Shown here one piece after another: positions 13,214 through 24,881 of a DNA stretch of 64,000 bases; within the stretch, counting starts at the first letter, position 1; each line of letters opens with the position of its first letter. The notes under the pieces are model-generated. The model was not told where the DNA came from, did not search any database, and saw only the letters and a program-made list of their open reading frames with translations. The stretch comes from Tyto alba (Eukaryota; Chordata; Aves; Strigiformes; Tytonidae), in NCBI RefSeq assembly GCF_018691265.1, contig NW_024881278.1, positions 4,168,001 through 4,232,000 of the forward strand, in the 5' to 3' direction. Position numbers and translations under genes: made by a program.

Positions 13214-16200
13214 TGCTTAGGGTAGGCAGAAGCCATTTCATTGCAACATGTATCTTTGGGAGTGGTGGGAGGAAGGGCTTGCCAATCCAAAACTCTTCCA
13301 GTGAAACTGTCATTTGGTAGAAGTATGTTCTGCCTTTTTATGGACAAACAATTGAAATTTAAAAGGAAAAACTCAATTATATTTTCATCTTTGATGAACT
13401 GACTTTAGATTATTTTTTGAGAGCATAAAATGTTATTCATCCACAGTTTCTGAAACAAAAAGGAAGAAAAACTACTCTATATATGAGGGAACTGTTCAAT
13501 AGGACTGTATGGAAGAACCCTTCCCAATTGCATTTTGCTTTCACAACTAGAGTTCTATTTATCTATGATTACTTCCCCTGGTATTTTGCATATAAAATCA
13601 CTGATATCTGACATAAACTGTCAGACTCCTGAAGAGCAGTGGTAAAAACTAAGCACTGACTTCGGGCCAGAAGGAGCCATCTGTCTTTAAATAACACTTT
13701 TCCTGAAGAAACTGTCTCCACATACCAATGTATGACAAAAAGTGCATGAATTGTGCACTTGTTTTAAATTTCCTGTGCTTTCTTGGTATTAGAAGAACTG
13801 CCAAGGCGGTGGTGACAAAGTCATCAACATGTGGAATACTTAGTTTTTGGTCCTGGTGAATCACTTACTGTGTGGTCCAGGAACTAGTCCTATTTCCACT
13901 GGAAAAATGAGCTTCTCCTGACAGTAGATGCCATTTGAAAGGCATTGTAATTTCTGGTCTACCAACTGTTGATAATGAGGTGTAGATTTAAGTTTAGACT
14001 TCTGTGGTCCTTCGTGAGTGGACAATGGATTTTGACTTTGATTTATGTGATATATATTATATGTTAAATCTGTGTGATATCTTCGTATCCATATAAATAT
14101 ATCTCAGGGAATGATTCCCTGAGGTCCAAGCTGAATTTTGTAAGATGACCCGTGTGCACACTGTTCTGGGCTGAGTGCATGTAGAGCTGACTTGCCATGT
14201 TCACATAACACAGCACTTACTCCTGGGCTTCATATTGTCTCTCTATGGTCCAAGACACTGCAATTACTTGTTGGTATTTTTATAGCTTAGAATGTCCTAA
14301 ATATGCTGTATGTAGGGGCTGTGCTGCAGCCTACCAGAGTGAGGTTCTTACAGCATTAAATTGTCACAAATCCTCGTACAAGCAATGTAGTCCAAGGATA
14401 AAAATCTTGCTGGAAAAATGGAGCCCTAGGTATAGAGGATGGGGACAAAGATGACGTCGTCTAATTCACTATGTTTCTTGAGAACATCCATGAAGTGAAT
14501 TGTATCCAAAGTTAAACTTGGATTTTGTTTCAGGAGGAATTAGCTGACTCCAAGAGACAGACTAGAAAGAAGTTGATGTTTAAGTAATTTGTTTGATTGG
14601 GAAACAGGACTTGAGTCTGAATTGGGAATTCTTGATTTTAAAGCGTACGTGTACCCAGTCAATGCTGAAGACAAGCTCCATGAAGCAATGGAGATAGCTA
14701 CAAGGAAAAAATGTCTTCCTCTTATAAGTAGTAAGAAAGGAAATATTGTTTGCCTTAAGCAAGATATTATTGAACTACAGACTGAGTTCAGGGAGGGTAG
14801 AAGGTTAACGGGTATTAAGATCTGAACTTTCTGCATGGCTACAGACGCACTTTTTGCAAACCTCCTGACTTTAAGAGTTTTTAACTGGAGGTTAACAGAG
14901 GGTAGATAAATATGTTATTTGATACAGGCTTGGAAAAGTCAGCTGGTTTTGAGGGACCTTGCTCTCTAATGATTCAGGTATGGGACCAACAGGTGGATGC
15001 TTTCTTTCTGTATAGCAGCTTCTCTAAAGCTTGCTTTTCCTAATCTCTCAAAGTATATCAGTATCAGAACAGTATATATGGGATAATTTGCTCGAGCATT
15101 ATTTCATAAATGGTGGGACAGAATTTAGGATGTCTAGAGCATACTGCACCCTGGCTTTGGTGTTGGCATTGTCCTCTATTATTTTTATAATGTTCCTTCA
15201 AGGTACATTATTTGGATTTTTCACAATGCAATAATTCTTTTGTGTGGTTTTGTTTGTTTGTTTTGTTTTCTTTTAATATTTTAATGTATTTTAAAAAAAT
15301 CTTTAAATTTCTGGACACAGAATAAATAATTTCATGTTAATTTTTACTGGTTACTGTATGAAGATTGTTTTGACTTACAGAATCCAAAGTTTAGGAGTCA
15401 AAAATATTTACAGAATAAATGCCATGGTGTATCAAGTACTTGAAGAAACTTTCTTCATAAGAAAGAAAGGGCCTATTTACAGCTCACTTGTACATACACA
15501 ATGTATGAAATATTCTGGCTCACTATCATCTGGTAAAAGTTTATATTAAAAAACCCCACGGATTTTGTGGTTTTCAGGGAGTTGCAAAACTAAGTGGAGC
15601 ACATTAAAAATACATTTATGGTCTAATTCTATTTTCCAAATCCACATATTAAACATGAATATAATAGCCCAGGTTTCAAAATCAACAATGTTCTCCTTAG
15701 AACTCAGCATCTTTGTTTTCAGAGTGCTAGGAGTTTCCATGAGTTATGCTGCACTCATAGCGCACAGAGATGGGTGTGGGTAGTAGGACACCAGCCTTCA
15801 TGGAGCACTGTGAGAGCCCAGAAAATTTTGAGCAATATGAAGGTTAAAGGTAACGTCCCCATTTGCAAGATTCATTAAAAGTTTCTCAAGGCTTTGAGTT
15901 TCTCAGCTGGAGGTTCAGATTTAAATTCCAGCCTAGTCTTCAAGGATGTAAATACTTTTCTAGAAATAGGTCTTACTGTCTCTGTGATTCAGTGCTCTAC
16001 TTTCTGCTTGTGCGCTGTATCCCCTTGCCTGTTGAGCCAGTAAGTTCTTCAGGGCATAGTCTCCTCCTGTGGATACACACAGATTCTTGTGTGAGAGACT
16101 CTGAGCTTATGGGGACAGAACCTCCTATTTTTAGTCTCTCATTGAACATCTCTCTCTGGAAGGAGAACAGAGATGTAAGTCAACTGAGTATGTCCCAGTT

Positions 16201-19200
16201 TTTAGGCTGGGCCAACCTTCTCAAGCCTGGAAGCATTGCAATGGTATGAATAAGTAGTTGCAGGAGATGCCTAATTACCTTGTGATGTAGCTGTGGGAGT
16301 GAGGCATGCTTAGCCTTTTGTCGGAGTGTATAGCTTCTGATGTGCTTAGTCCAACTTTTGGCTTTCCCTTATTTTGTTTCCAGCAGTACAGCAGAGATGT
16401 TAAGCGCTTTGTTGATGCTGTGAAACAGGTCACTTCCTGGTATCTCCCCTTTCTATTACCTCCACATTTACCAGAAAATGGTTAAATAAGGCATGATAGC
16501 CTTCCTAATCTTCAGACAATCCAAGTGCCTTCATGCATCAGACATTTCCACAGGACCTGTGGGGAGACAAGAGTAGGGTTGACCACTAAAATGTGCTATT
16601 TTATTGGACATGGGCAAACAAACAAGGTTTTGGTCAAAGTGGTTAACAAAGACCAAACTGGCATGCTACTTGCTCATTTTTCTGAAAATTTTTCTGTGTG
16701 TGCTAGGGAGCTCTGAGCTTAGCTAGAAACCTTGGATGTCGTTAATGAGCCACCATGCTTTACTTATGAGCCTTCAATGTAAAGTTGAAAGGTGAAAGAA
16801 ATTCCAGACCTGCAAACCATGCTGCAGAATATATATATTTATCATGCACGGATCTTTGGAGAAGTCTCCCACTAAGCTGACACTAACACTGACAGCCAGA
16901 TGTGCAACTCGGATCAGAGCAACGATGAAAATAGACTGTGGTTTACAACTGCTTGCAACAATAAACAAAGCATATCAAAGGATCCCCCAAAACACACTTT
17001 CTCTGTAGAAACCTACATGGTCTTATTATTCTAGTCTCTAACTTTAAAGCATTTTTGTCATTTTTGTAGAAGAAGAATTAAATTGCTGCAGATTCCTACC
17101 AGAGACAATTGTCAGGGACTGGACTGGACTTTGCTGGTCAACCACATCCATCCCAAAGAGACTGTGTGCACAGTCAGCAAAAACTTACTTAAGGAAGATG
17201 TTACTTGCCAAAATCTAATTTCTTAAGTTTGGGATGCATTTTTATGTAGTGTCAGTTTGACTGTGCAATATTCAGTCCTTCACTTAATTGATGGCAAGTT
17301 CATCTATCTGGTTAACAGGATGAAACAAGAATGTCCATCCTCTCCAAGTGCATGTTAATTGCTTTTTACAGGTAGACACAAATATCACAATATGGCATGA
17401 CAAAATGCCATAAAGAAGCCTTTGAAACACATTTCAACGTGTAAGCATTTAAAATGTGTAAGGTTTAAACTGGAAATGTCGCCCTGTAGAAAAATTAATT
17501 CAGCTTTGCAAACTGATCTGGAAGAAGTAACCTATGAACGGGAAAGTGACAAAAGCAGCTTTAATATGAAAACAAGAAAAGCCTCTGCTTCAGCTTGCTT
17601 TTTTACTGAGTCTATTTTAAATCTTTAGCATTCTTTTAGCCTCCAGATTTCTATAAAGTTGAAAGATGCCTTGTTCTCCAAGGCTTGTATCACCTTACTA
17701 GGAAATCCATGGAGAAGGACTCATCATGCCTTCAGTTATACAGCTACATCTTTACTTAATGTTGACATGAAATTCTTTGTTAAAGTTCTGGCAATAAAAT
17801 TGAAGAAATTTATCCCCTAAATTGTTTCAGCTGATCAAGCAAAATTTGGAATTCTATGTCCCGAAACTTCAGAAAGTTAATAGATTGTGTTATCCTGACT
17901 CAGTCAAACTCTTGTCACTTTCCTGGAATCCTTGTGGGCTGAAATACTTGGGTATTTTTACTTTTGCAGACATCTGCACTCTGCCATGGAATTAAATGTG
18001 AGAAAATTTCAGTTGTATTTTATTACTTCAGAATAGTTCCCTGTAAGGAACGCTAGGTGGAAAAGAACATACAAACTAATTGTTCTTGGATTAATTTCTT
18101 CTATTCTGGCCCTTTCCTTTTTACCTTGGTGTACTAATTCTGCAAGGTTCTGGATTTTCCTAAATCAAGCTAGGAATAATCATCAGGCATCAAAACATAT
18201 AGGTGATAATTTCACCCATGCATGCTATGTCTTCAGATTTCAAATGACCATGCACTATGTCATCATTTCCTTGCTTCTCAGAGGTCACAGTTTAGGAAGT
18301 CAGTTGTTGAGGAAGGATATTAGAAACTAATGCCTGCAAAGAAATCTGTGAGTTCCCTGAATTACAGGAGGATGAAAGGAGGTTTTGAGCACATTGTGGA
18401 GAAACTAAATGATACTCCTCATAGCAGCCTTTGTCTCAGGCGGATGTTACCCCATGATAGCTACTCAGAATCTGCTCTTCTCTAACGCTGAAGATTAAGC
18501 TCTCTAGGAAGATGAGATACAGGAAAAAAAGTAGTAAAAGCAATCAAAACAGATCTGTCTGTCAAATTTGGTGGCTATGAAATTCTGAGTGCGAACAACT
18601 GTGACCTCATAAGTTTTAAAATCAAATTAAAATGCTCAGAAAGTAAAGATAAGGACTGTGTGCCCTCCTCTCCTGGCTAACCAGACACTTTTGCTCACTG
18701 TCCTAAAGACCCAGAGAGCTAGACACCCTTAGTTGCACAGTGGTGTTGTTAGAGAAAGGAGGAGAGAAAGTCCTGGCTGCAGAGTGGGAATACAAGCTTA
18801 AACATGAGACTGAAGAAGACCTAGAGCCTGTGTCTCCCAGTTTCTGGTCATATACTGTTAGTGTCACCTGTGAGAAGGGCAGATAGTATTTGCTAGGAGT
18901 CTTTGTCATCATCAGCATATTTATCATTACTGCTGTAGGTAAACCAGTAGCTGTCCCACTGTGGCCCTCTTCCCGGTATTCCTGATAGACTACAGACTTG
19001 TCAATGAATGGAAGTGGGGTGGAAGCTGGAGTGCTTTCCTAACTCACTGGATAGTCCTTGCATGCCGCAACAGACAAGCTCTTGCGGTCATGGGATTAAA
19101 ATATTACAAGCTTTGTTTTGAAACAATGACACAAGGAATGTTAGCAATGACTCCTTGTGCAGTGGTTTGTGATTTAGCTCATGTCTGGAAACCACAGTTT

Positions 19201-19645
19201 CTAGATTGCAGGACAGCTCATAGCTTGGGAATTTCCAACGCGACTATTAACTGGAATGTCAGTTTATATAACTGTGTCTGTGTGAGTTCAAGTTTTGTCC
19301 TCTTACAGGTAGCAGCGGTGCCGGGCAGGGGAAGGGAGAACAGGAGAAAACCTCTTACCATTCATTTTGCGTGGGTGCAGTGGAAATTCAGACTTTGACT
19401 CTTACCCACCATGTCTGGAATTCATCTATCTGGCAAACCAAGTACAATCATGGAAAGAAATTATATTTGTTACCCTGAAGCCTTTCCTATGGGCCAATCC
19501 ATCTTCTTATGAGGTCAAAAGACATGTCTTTTTAGGCATCAGTGGGGGTCAGGACAGCTCTAAGTGGGCTCTGTAGGTTTTTCAAGTCTTAAATGGATGC
19601 AAAGGGCCTCTGTGCCATCCTGAAGTTCATTCTGAACTAGACATT
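13210..19645. other. Non-coding stretch, no gene recognised
   Basis: This is the longest plain segment of the window's first third. It contains frames of 128 codons (15863-16249) and 145 codons (18961-19398, opening on GTG rather than ATG), plus a 78-codon frame (14589-14825, opening on TTG). None carries a recognised motif. A perfect short palindrome lies at 14103-14123, and a TTTG-rich patch at about 15246-15274. It may be intron or intergenic sequence. Confidence 0.55.
14103..14123. other. Perfect palindrome, 10-bp arms with 1-nt centre
   Basis: The arm ctcagggaat (14103-14112) is the exact reverse complement of attccctgag (14114-14123), with a single G between them. It follows an AT-rich stretch (14050-14101). 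The symmetry is compatible with a dimeric protein binding site, but no known factor was assigned. Confidence 0.85.
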
Positions 19646-19872
19646 TGTCCTGGTTTGGGCTGGAATAGAGTTAATGTACCTTTTTGGTAACTAGAATAGT
19701 ACTGTGTTTTAGATTCAGCACTGGGTTTGATATGAGAAGAATGCTGACAGCACACTGCTGTTTTCAGCTGCTGCTGAGATTTCAAGGACTCTCTGACTCC
19801 CCATGTCCTGCCCGTGCGCAAGGGCACAGGGAGCAGGGAGGGAGCACGGCCAGAGCACCTGACCCAAACTGG

Positions 19873-19917
19873 CCAATGAAATATTCCATATCATGGAACG
19901 TCATGCTCACTATATAG
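19873..19917 (+). promoter_or_regulatory. Predicted LTR promoter: CCAAT and TATA boxes
   Basis: CCAAT at 19873-19877 is followed 33 bp later by tatatag at 19911-19917, the usual arrangement of the U3 promoter in an LTR. Transcription would run to the right, starting about 25-30 bp past the TATA box, near the CT-rich run. Present activity is unknown. Confidence 0.6.
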
Positions 19918-20106
19918 AGGAGGGGTGGTTGGGAAGGGGCGCTCTCTCTCTCTCTCACTTCCAGGATTACAATTGCGGGATCTTGGTATTTTGGGATTGC
20001 TAGCTGGGAATGGGCTGGGTATTGGTCAGCGGGTGGTGAGCAATTGCATTGTGCATTGCCCGTTTATATTTTCTATTACTGTCATTGTTATCATTTTATT
20101 ACCATT

Positions 20107-20112
20107 ATTAAA
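20107..20112 (+). terminator. Predicted LTR poly(A) signal ATTAAA
   Basis: ATTAAA lies about 190 bp downstream of the TATA box, in the R region of LTR 1. It is a common variant of AATAAA. It would end transcripts within this LTR if it is still functional. Confidence 0.55.
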
Positions 20113-20240
20113 CTGTTCCTATCTCAATGTGCAAGTCTCCCTTTACCCTTCCAATTACTTCCCCCATTCCCAAGTTGGGGGAGAAGGGTGGGTGAATGGC
20201 TGCGGGGTGGTTGGCGGCCGACCAGGCTCGAACCACAACA

Positions 20241-23200
20241 ACACTGCAAAGTGGATAGGATCAAGAAGCATGTAGGTAGGTGTTTGAGACCCTTTACTAA
20301 GAATGAGAAATGCCATCTCTGTTGCACCTTAGTCATATTTTTTATTCAGTGATTACCTGGGGTAAAACACTTAGAGAGCCCTTGCAGAATACTGTGAACT
20401 AAATACATAACAGCAAGAAATTACTTCAGTCTGACCCTGTAGTCCTATAGAGGAGTGGCACTGCACCTGTACATTAAGTATCTAACCTCAGGCAGGAGGC
20501 ATGGCTTCAGACACACCTCTCCAATTAACTGGTTTGCATAGTGGTTGTTAGAAATCTCAGGTTAAGATCTCTGCATATTTTTTTTTTTTTTCACCTTCAT
20601 TGTGCATGAAACTAAGGTGCAAATTCAGCACCATAAATGCCAGCCTGCCCAACTCTGCTGTTTTCTTATTGAATACTTACTGAAGCAAAGCCACACAACT
20701 TCAGTTCTGCAGAACAGAACAGCTTCTTAGCATGGGACCACATAAAGTCAAAGAAGACTAAGAATCATAGAATGAGAGACTATTATTTGCTGAAGACACC
20801 ATGAGCTGCAAGAAAATGTGTACACTCCCCAAAACCCTCGTCCAAATTCAGAGCATGTCTGAGCTGACTGTCTGGACACTAATGAATGAGAAAAAACATT
20901 AGGAAGAAATGAGAGGCAAGAGACGATGTTCAGAATGTACTTTGCTTGTTTGTTTTGCTTGGGTCAGTATATCTCCAAGATGAAGATGAAAGATTCTTCA
21001 GGCACACAAAGCTGTGTGCTTTTCTGCTTTCATTGCCACTTTTATCCTGATAGGTGGGGTGTCTGCTGCCAATTTGGTGCCTGGGGAATGCAATAAAGAA
21101 GCCAAGAACAGATGCAGTACTGTGGCACACTCGGGTCAGTGAAACATAATGAACTTGCGGAGGAGGTGCTTTCAGAGGACCAAACACAGTAACCTGGTGA
21201 GGACTCAGCTGTGGGCAAACACACTGGGATAAAAATTGCTAACCTGAATTTTTCCCAAATTGTCTTCCCAGGCTCTCAAAATAGCAATACTGGCCTAAAT
21301 GTTAAGAAATAGAAAACCATAATATTACCACTGAATTATTTTTATTTGCCTTCTCATCTCTTTCACCTGAAGGTGGCTAATTATGTGTTGTTTAAACCCT
21401 TTTGGAACTGAATTCTCTTAGACTCCCATGTAAGAGGATCACTTACCTTTCTCCAGTGCCTAGTTAGTGCCTTTTTCTTTAGTCACCAATGACTTTTTGA
21501 ATTTTTCCTTGTATCTATCATGACTAGAAATCTATGTTTTTAAGGTGAAAGGTCTGACTGCAGTTTAGTGTCTTTGACTGGCAGAGCCAAACCTTTTCAA
21601 CAAGAACCATAAATATTGAAAGATTCCTAACACAGTGGTGAGAAATGTTAACATTACAGACATGTTCACTGAAAAGTGGGGCAACTGTAGTAAAAATGAG
21701 TAGTGAAAACTAATGAACCCTGCTGTAGAAAATTAAAAGCTGCATTCATAGCTGAGACCCTTATGTCAGGAAATGTGGTGACATGTTTTCTTCATAACCA
21801 TGAGTTAGCAGAGTTTACAGCAACATATTTCTGAAACTGGCATAGATATTTTCCAGAGATAAACTTCTGCTCAGACTCTGTGAATCTGAAGATTAATGGA
21901 CAGAGAGTGACTGCAGTCCTTTCTTCTGAGTAGATCTTGGATTATTTTGTAAAATGCAGAGCTATGCTAATACCTTCAATGTAAGAAAACAAAATGAATG
22001 AAAGGATTTTAAGGTGGATTTTATCTCGACCAGTGAGTGATGCATTTTAATGTGCCATAAACATGTAACCCTCACCTCTTCTGCATTACAAGGTAACATA
22101 TTGTTTTGTTTTCAGTTTACCTCCCACCCTCTAACTGTTGTTCTGTTTTCCATTACTGCAACTTGCAGTGTAACAACAGAATCGTTGAATCATATGAGAA
22201 GGGTCCAGCAAATCTTATTTGTTCCACCAAAATTCCTTCCATGTGTTGAAACTTCCTTTTTTTCTTTTGCTAATTTTTGTCATGTGCTTAATTTTAGTAA
22301 TTTCTCCCACACATTGGAGGCCAGCATCCTCCCCTCACCACTGACAGGTTTCGAGGCCTTACAAGAAGTAACCAAAGCTTGTTGGACTGACCACATCCTT
22401 AGAAGAATGTAATCGCTGTGCGTAACTAAAAGCTGCTCGCAAAAAGAGGGGAGAGGAGAAGAGAAGAGCAAAACAGAATAGCAAAAAAAAAGAGGACTCG
22501 AACTGGAGAATGTGATTGGTGATTCAAATTAGAGACACTAAGCGGTATGAGAACTAGACCTCTCGCTAGTATTAGAGGAACTTACGATTTCAAAATGGCT
22601 GACAAGACATAAAATCAATTAGCTGAAATCAAATGAGGGAAAACATTGCATCTCCGAGATAAGCTAAGCAAACTCATATGGGAGAGTGCAAGGCAGTGTG
22701 GGATTTTGAGAGTGCTTCTGCAGTAGGCCTTTTGAAGTCTCTCAGTTAGACCTCAGAATCATACAGGATTTCGTCAGGAACTACTGTGCACTTCATTTAC
22801 TCAACAGTGCATTTTGTGCATATATGTTTGGGGGCAGGCTTCCAAACATTTAATACCTCTTTCTTTCCTTTGGGAAAGGATAATTTGGGTCATTGGTCTC
22901 TAAAGAACTCTTTCCAACACCGGTTTTGATTTGCTCAAGGAAAGTGAATGGGAATTCTATTAGAAGCAAATGCATAGCAGAGACATCTACTACTGCCCTT
23001 TAACTGCTGGAGACTTTGCTCTTGTGTGTTTTATTCACCTCATAAAAAAAAGCTTAGAACCTTGTAAAAAAATATATCACAGAAAAGATGTGAGACTTAG
23101 CACAAATATATACCGCACACATAGGGTGGTCTTTTCTTTGCGTGTATCCAATAGACTCCTTTTTTTCATGTTTTTTGCCAACTTCCCATTGTTTCCTCAT

Positions 23201-24824
23201 ATATGAATTTGCTTTGGCTTGGGCCATGCTACCTCCATTGTTGTCATAGGCATTTTCTCTTTCTGCAAATTTATAGCTACCCAATAAAAAAAAAAAAATA
23301 AAAGAGTGAGGATACACTTCATTAGCAGAGCCGAAGTATGTAAATGTTTATAAGAAGTGATGCTTATGTTAATCTTAAGTAAACTGTAAGACTGTATAAA
23401 ACTTAAATGCTTAATACTTTCTGGACACTACATTTTGGTACAGGATTAGAACTACTTCTAGCCAAAATGCTGAGGATTAGAGAACTGGAGCTGAGATCCA
23501 GCACTGTCCCATATAAGTTTTTAATATGGAAGGTTTTTTAAAACAGTATTTGAAAAAGTATTTGAAAATATTTGGGTCATATTCATAGCCAGGCCCCAAA
23601 GGGATCTTTACATTCTTCCATTGGGTCAAAGGCCTGTATTTAGAGAGGTGGAGGACTCAATGTGCTTCCTCGTGGCCAGTCATCCATCAGCACAACTACT
23701 GTCACAGTTGCCTCTGCAGTTGCTGTTCCTTATTCACATTATCGCTGAAGAAGCCAAAGACTCTGGAATGTGGATGCTGAATCATGGTCTAAATTATCTG
23801 TCTTTTGCAAGGCAGAAGTTTGCTTTTCAGCACAGCCTTTAATTGCACAGAATAAGTTAGGCAAAGTATTTACACCAGCATGCTACTTATTATCAACATG
23901 GTTTTCATTTGAGAACCTTTTTTTTTTTTTTTTTTTAATCTATTTGAGAGTACTCTCCTTTTTTAAGATGTTGGAGTTTATTTTCTTGATCTTAGGACCA
24001 TGCAAGTTTCCTGCGGAGGAATAATTTATCCATGACCCTCCTCTATCTACTTTATTGTGCTGTTTCTCAGGTGAGATGAATTTGTGCTGCCTTTTAGTAT
24101 TCACTATTTTGACCTACTGGGTGTTACTGGCCTTTCAAAATCAGACCTATAACCCTGTCAGGGCCCAATAGCTGCAGCTAGAGTAAAACATTCTAGGAAA
24201 AACAACAGTTTGACCAATAATCCTACATTATCATTCCTGTGAAGCACTGCAGTGACCTTTGTAAATGGATTTTTTTCTTTTCTTGAAAAGGAATTTTTTG
24301 TTAGGAGGAAACACTTTTTCAGTTTTGTTGCAGTTTTGTGTGTGTGTGTATGAGGAAACATTATTTGGCCTATCCAGTGAGATGTCCTTTGCATAGCCTA
24401 GGTCTGTAGAAATATTTTCTGAATTAAGGTTTCAGAAGTTTATGTTTCATATCAGGGTATTTGGAATTTTGCTTCTACACCTAGAAATAGGTACATAAAA
24501 AAGTACATTTCTTCCTTTTCTCTCACCTGTGTGAGCATGACCCTGTATTTCACTAAAACACAAATCAATCCCAGTGAGTTTGGGAAAGAAGTTGATGAAC
24601 TGTAATTTTTCAGAAGTATTTATTGTATTTAGTTCCGAAGTAATGATTTCAATAGAAAATTCATGGGCATTTCAAACACTTTGCTGATGATGTCAGGAGA
24701 TCTGTAAAAAAACAAAGGAGTTAAATAAGCTTTAGTGATGCACTGATGCAATACAAAGTGAGCTCAAACAGGCCATAAAGCAGGCTGTAATATGGAGATT
24801 GAATACTTACATGAACAGCATAAA
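20241..24824. other. Non-coding stretch, no gene recognised
   Basis: The longest frames are 120 codons (22050-22412) and 87 codons on the minus strand (23054-23317). Neither has a recognisable domain. A 19-T run lies at 23918-23936, a 14-T run at about 20578-20591, and a short GT repeat near 24338-24350. Brief CR1-tail-like phrases at 20764 and 22180 are too weak to annotate. Confidence 0.55.
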
Positions 24825-24881
24825 CCACTGGGTGGGAAGCACTGCTTTCCCAGTGGCCGCTGCCCGGCAAAGCTGGCCGGG
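24825..24881. other. Two adjacent GC-rich inverted repeats
   Basis: The first hairpin pairs ccactggg (24825-24832) with cccagtgg (24849-24856). An inner aagca/tgctt stem extends it to 13 base pairs with small bulges. The second pairs cccggc (24863-24868) with gccggg (24876-24881) around aaagctg. They lie in a patch (about 24820-24960) clearly richer in G+C than its surroundings. The patch could be a fragment of an unrecognised insertion. Confidence 0.6.

Larger units (their letters stand above)
19646..20240 (+). mobile_element. Solo LTR of an avian endogenous retrovirus (ERVL-type), LTR 1
   Basis: The element starts tgtcctggtttgggctgg and ends aaccacaaca, giving the TG...CA termini of a retroviral LTR at about 595 bp. 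I recognise the sequence from memory as a common avian ERVL-type LTR. Internal landmarks fit: a CCAAT box (19873-19877), a TATA-like tatatag (19911-19917), a short CT repeat (19942-19956), the conserved phrase ggtcagcgggtggtgagcaa near 20023-20042, and an ATTAAA poly(A) signal (20107-20112). It is flanked by acatt (19641-19645) and acact (20241-20245), a 5-bp target duplication with one mismatch, as expected for this class. No internal retroviral genes are present, so it is a recombined solo LTR. The single TSD mismatch suggests moderate age. The short open frames inside it are not genes. Confidence 0.9.

Noticed and set aside
14589..14825. 78-codon frame with protein-like composition
   Set aside because: It begins at TTG with a stop codon 12 nt upstream. 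There is no acceptor site at its edge and no recognisable homology.
18961..19398. 145-codon open frame on the plus strand
   Set aside because: It opens on GTG, has no recognised domain, and its length is expected by chance in 64 kb. The region shows no splice or promoter context.
20760..20820. CR1 minus-strand tail (agaatcatagaatgagag)
   Set aside because: The terminal phrase fits, but the following sequence does not continue as CR1.
22170..22260. CR1 minus-strand tail (gaatcgttgaatcatatgag)
   Set aside because: Only scattered agreement beyond the first 20 bases, so it is too weak to separate from chance.
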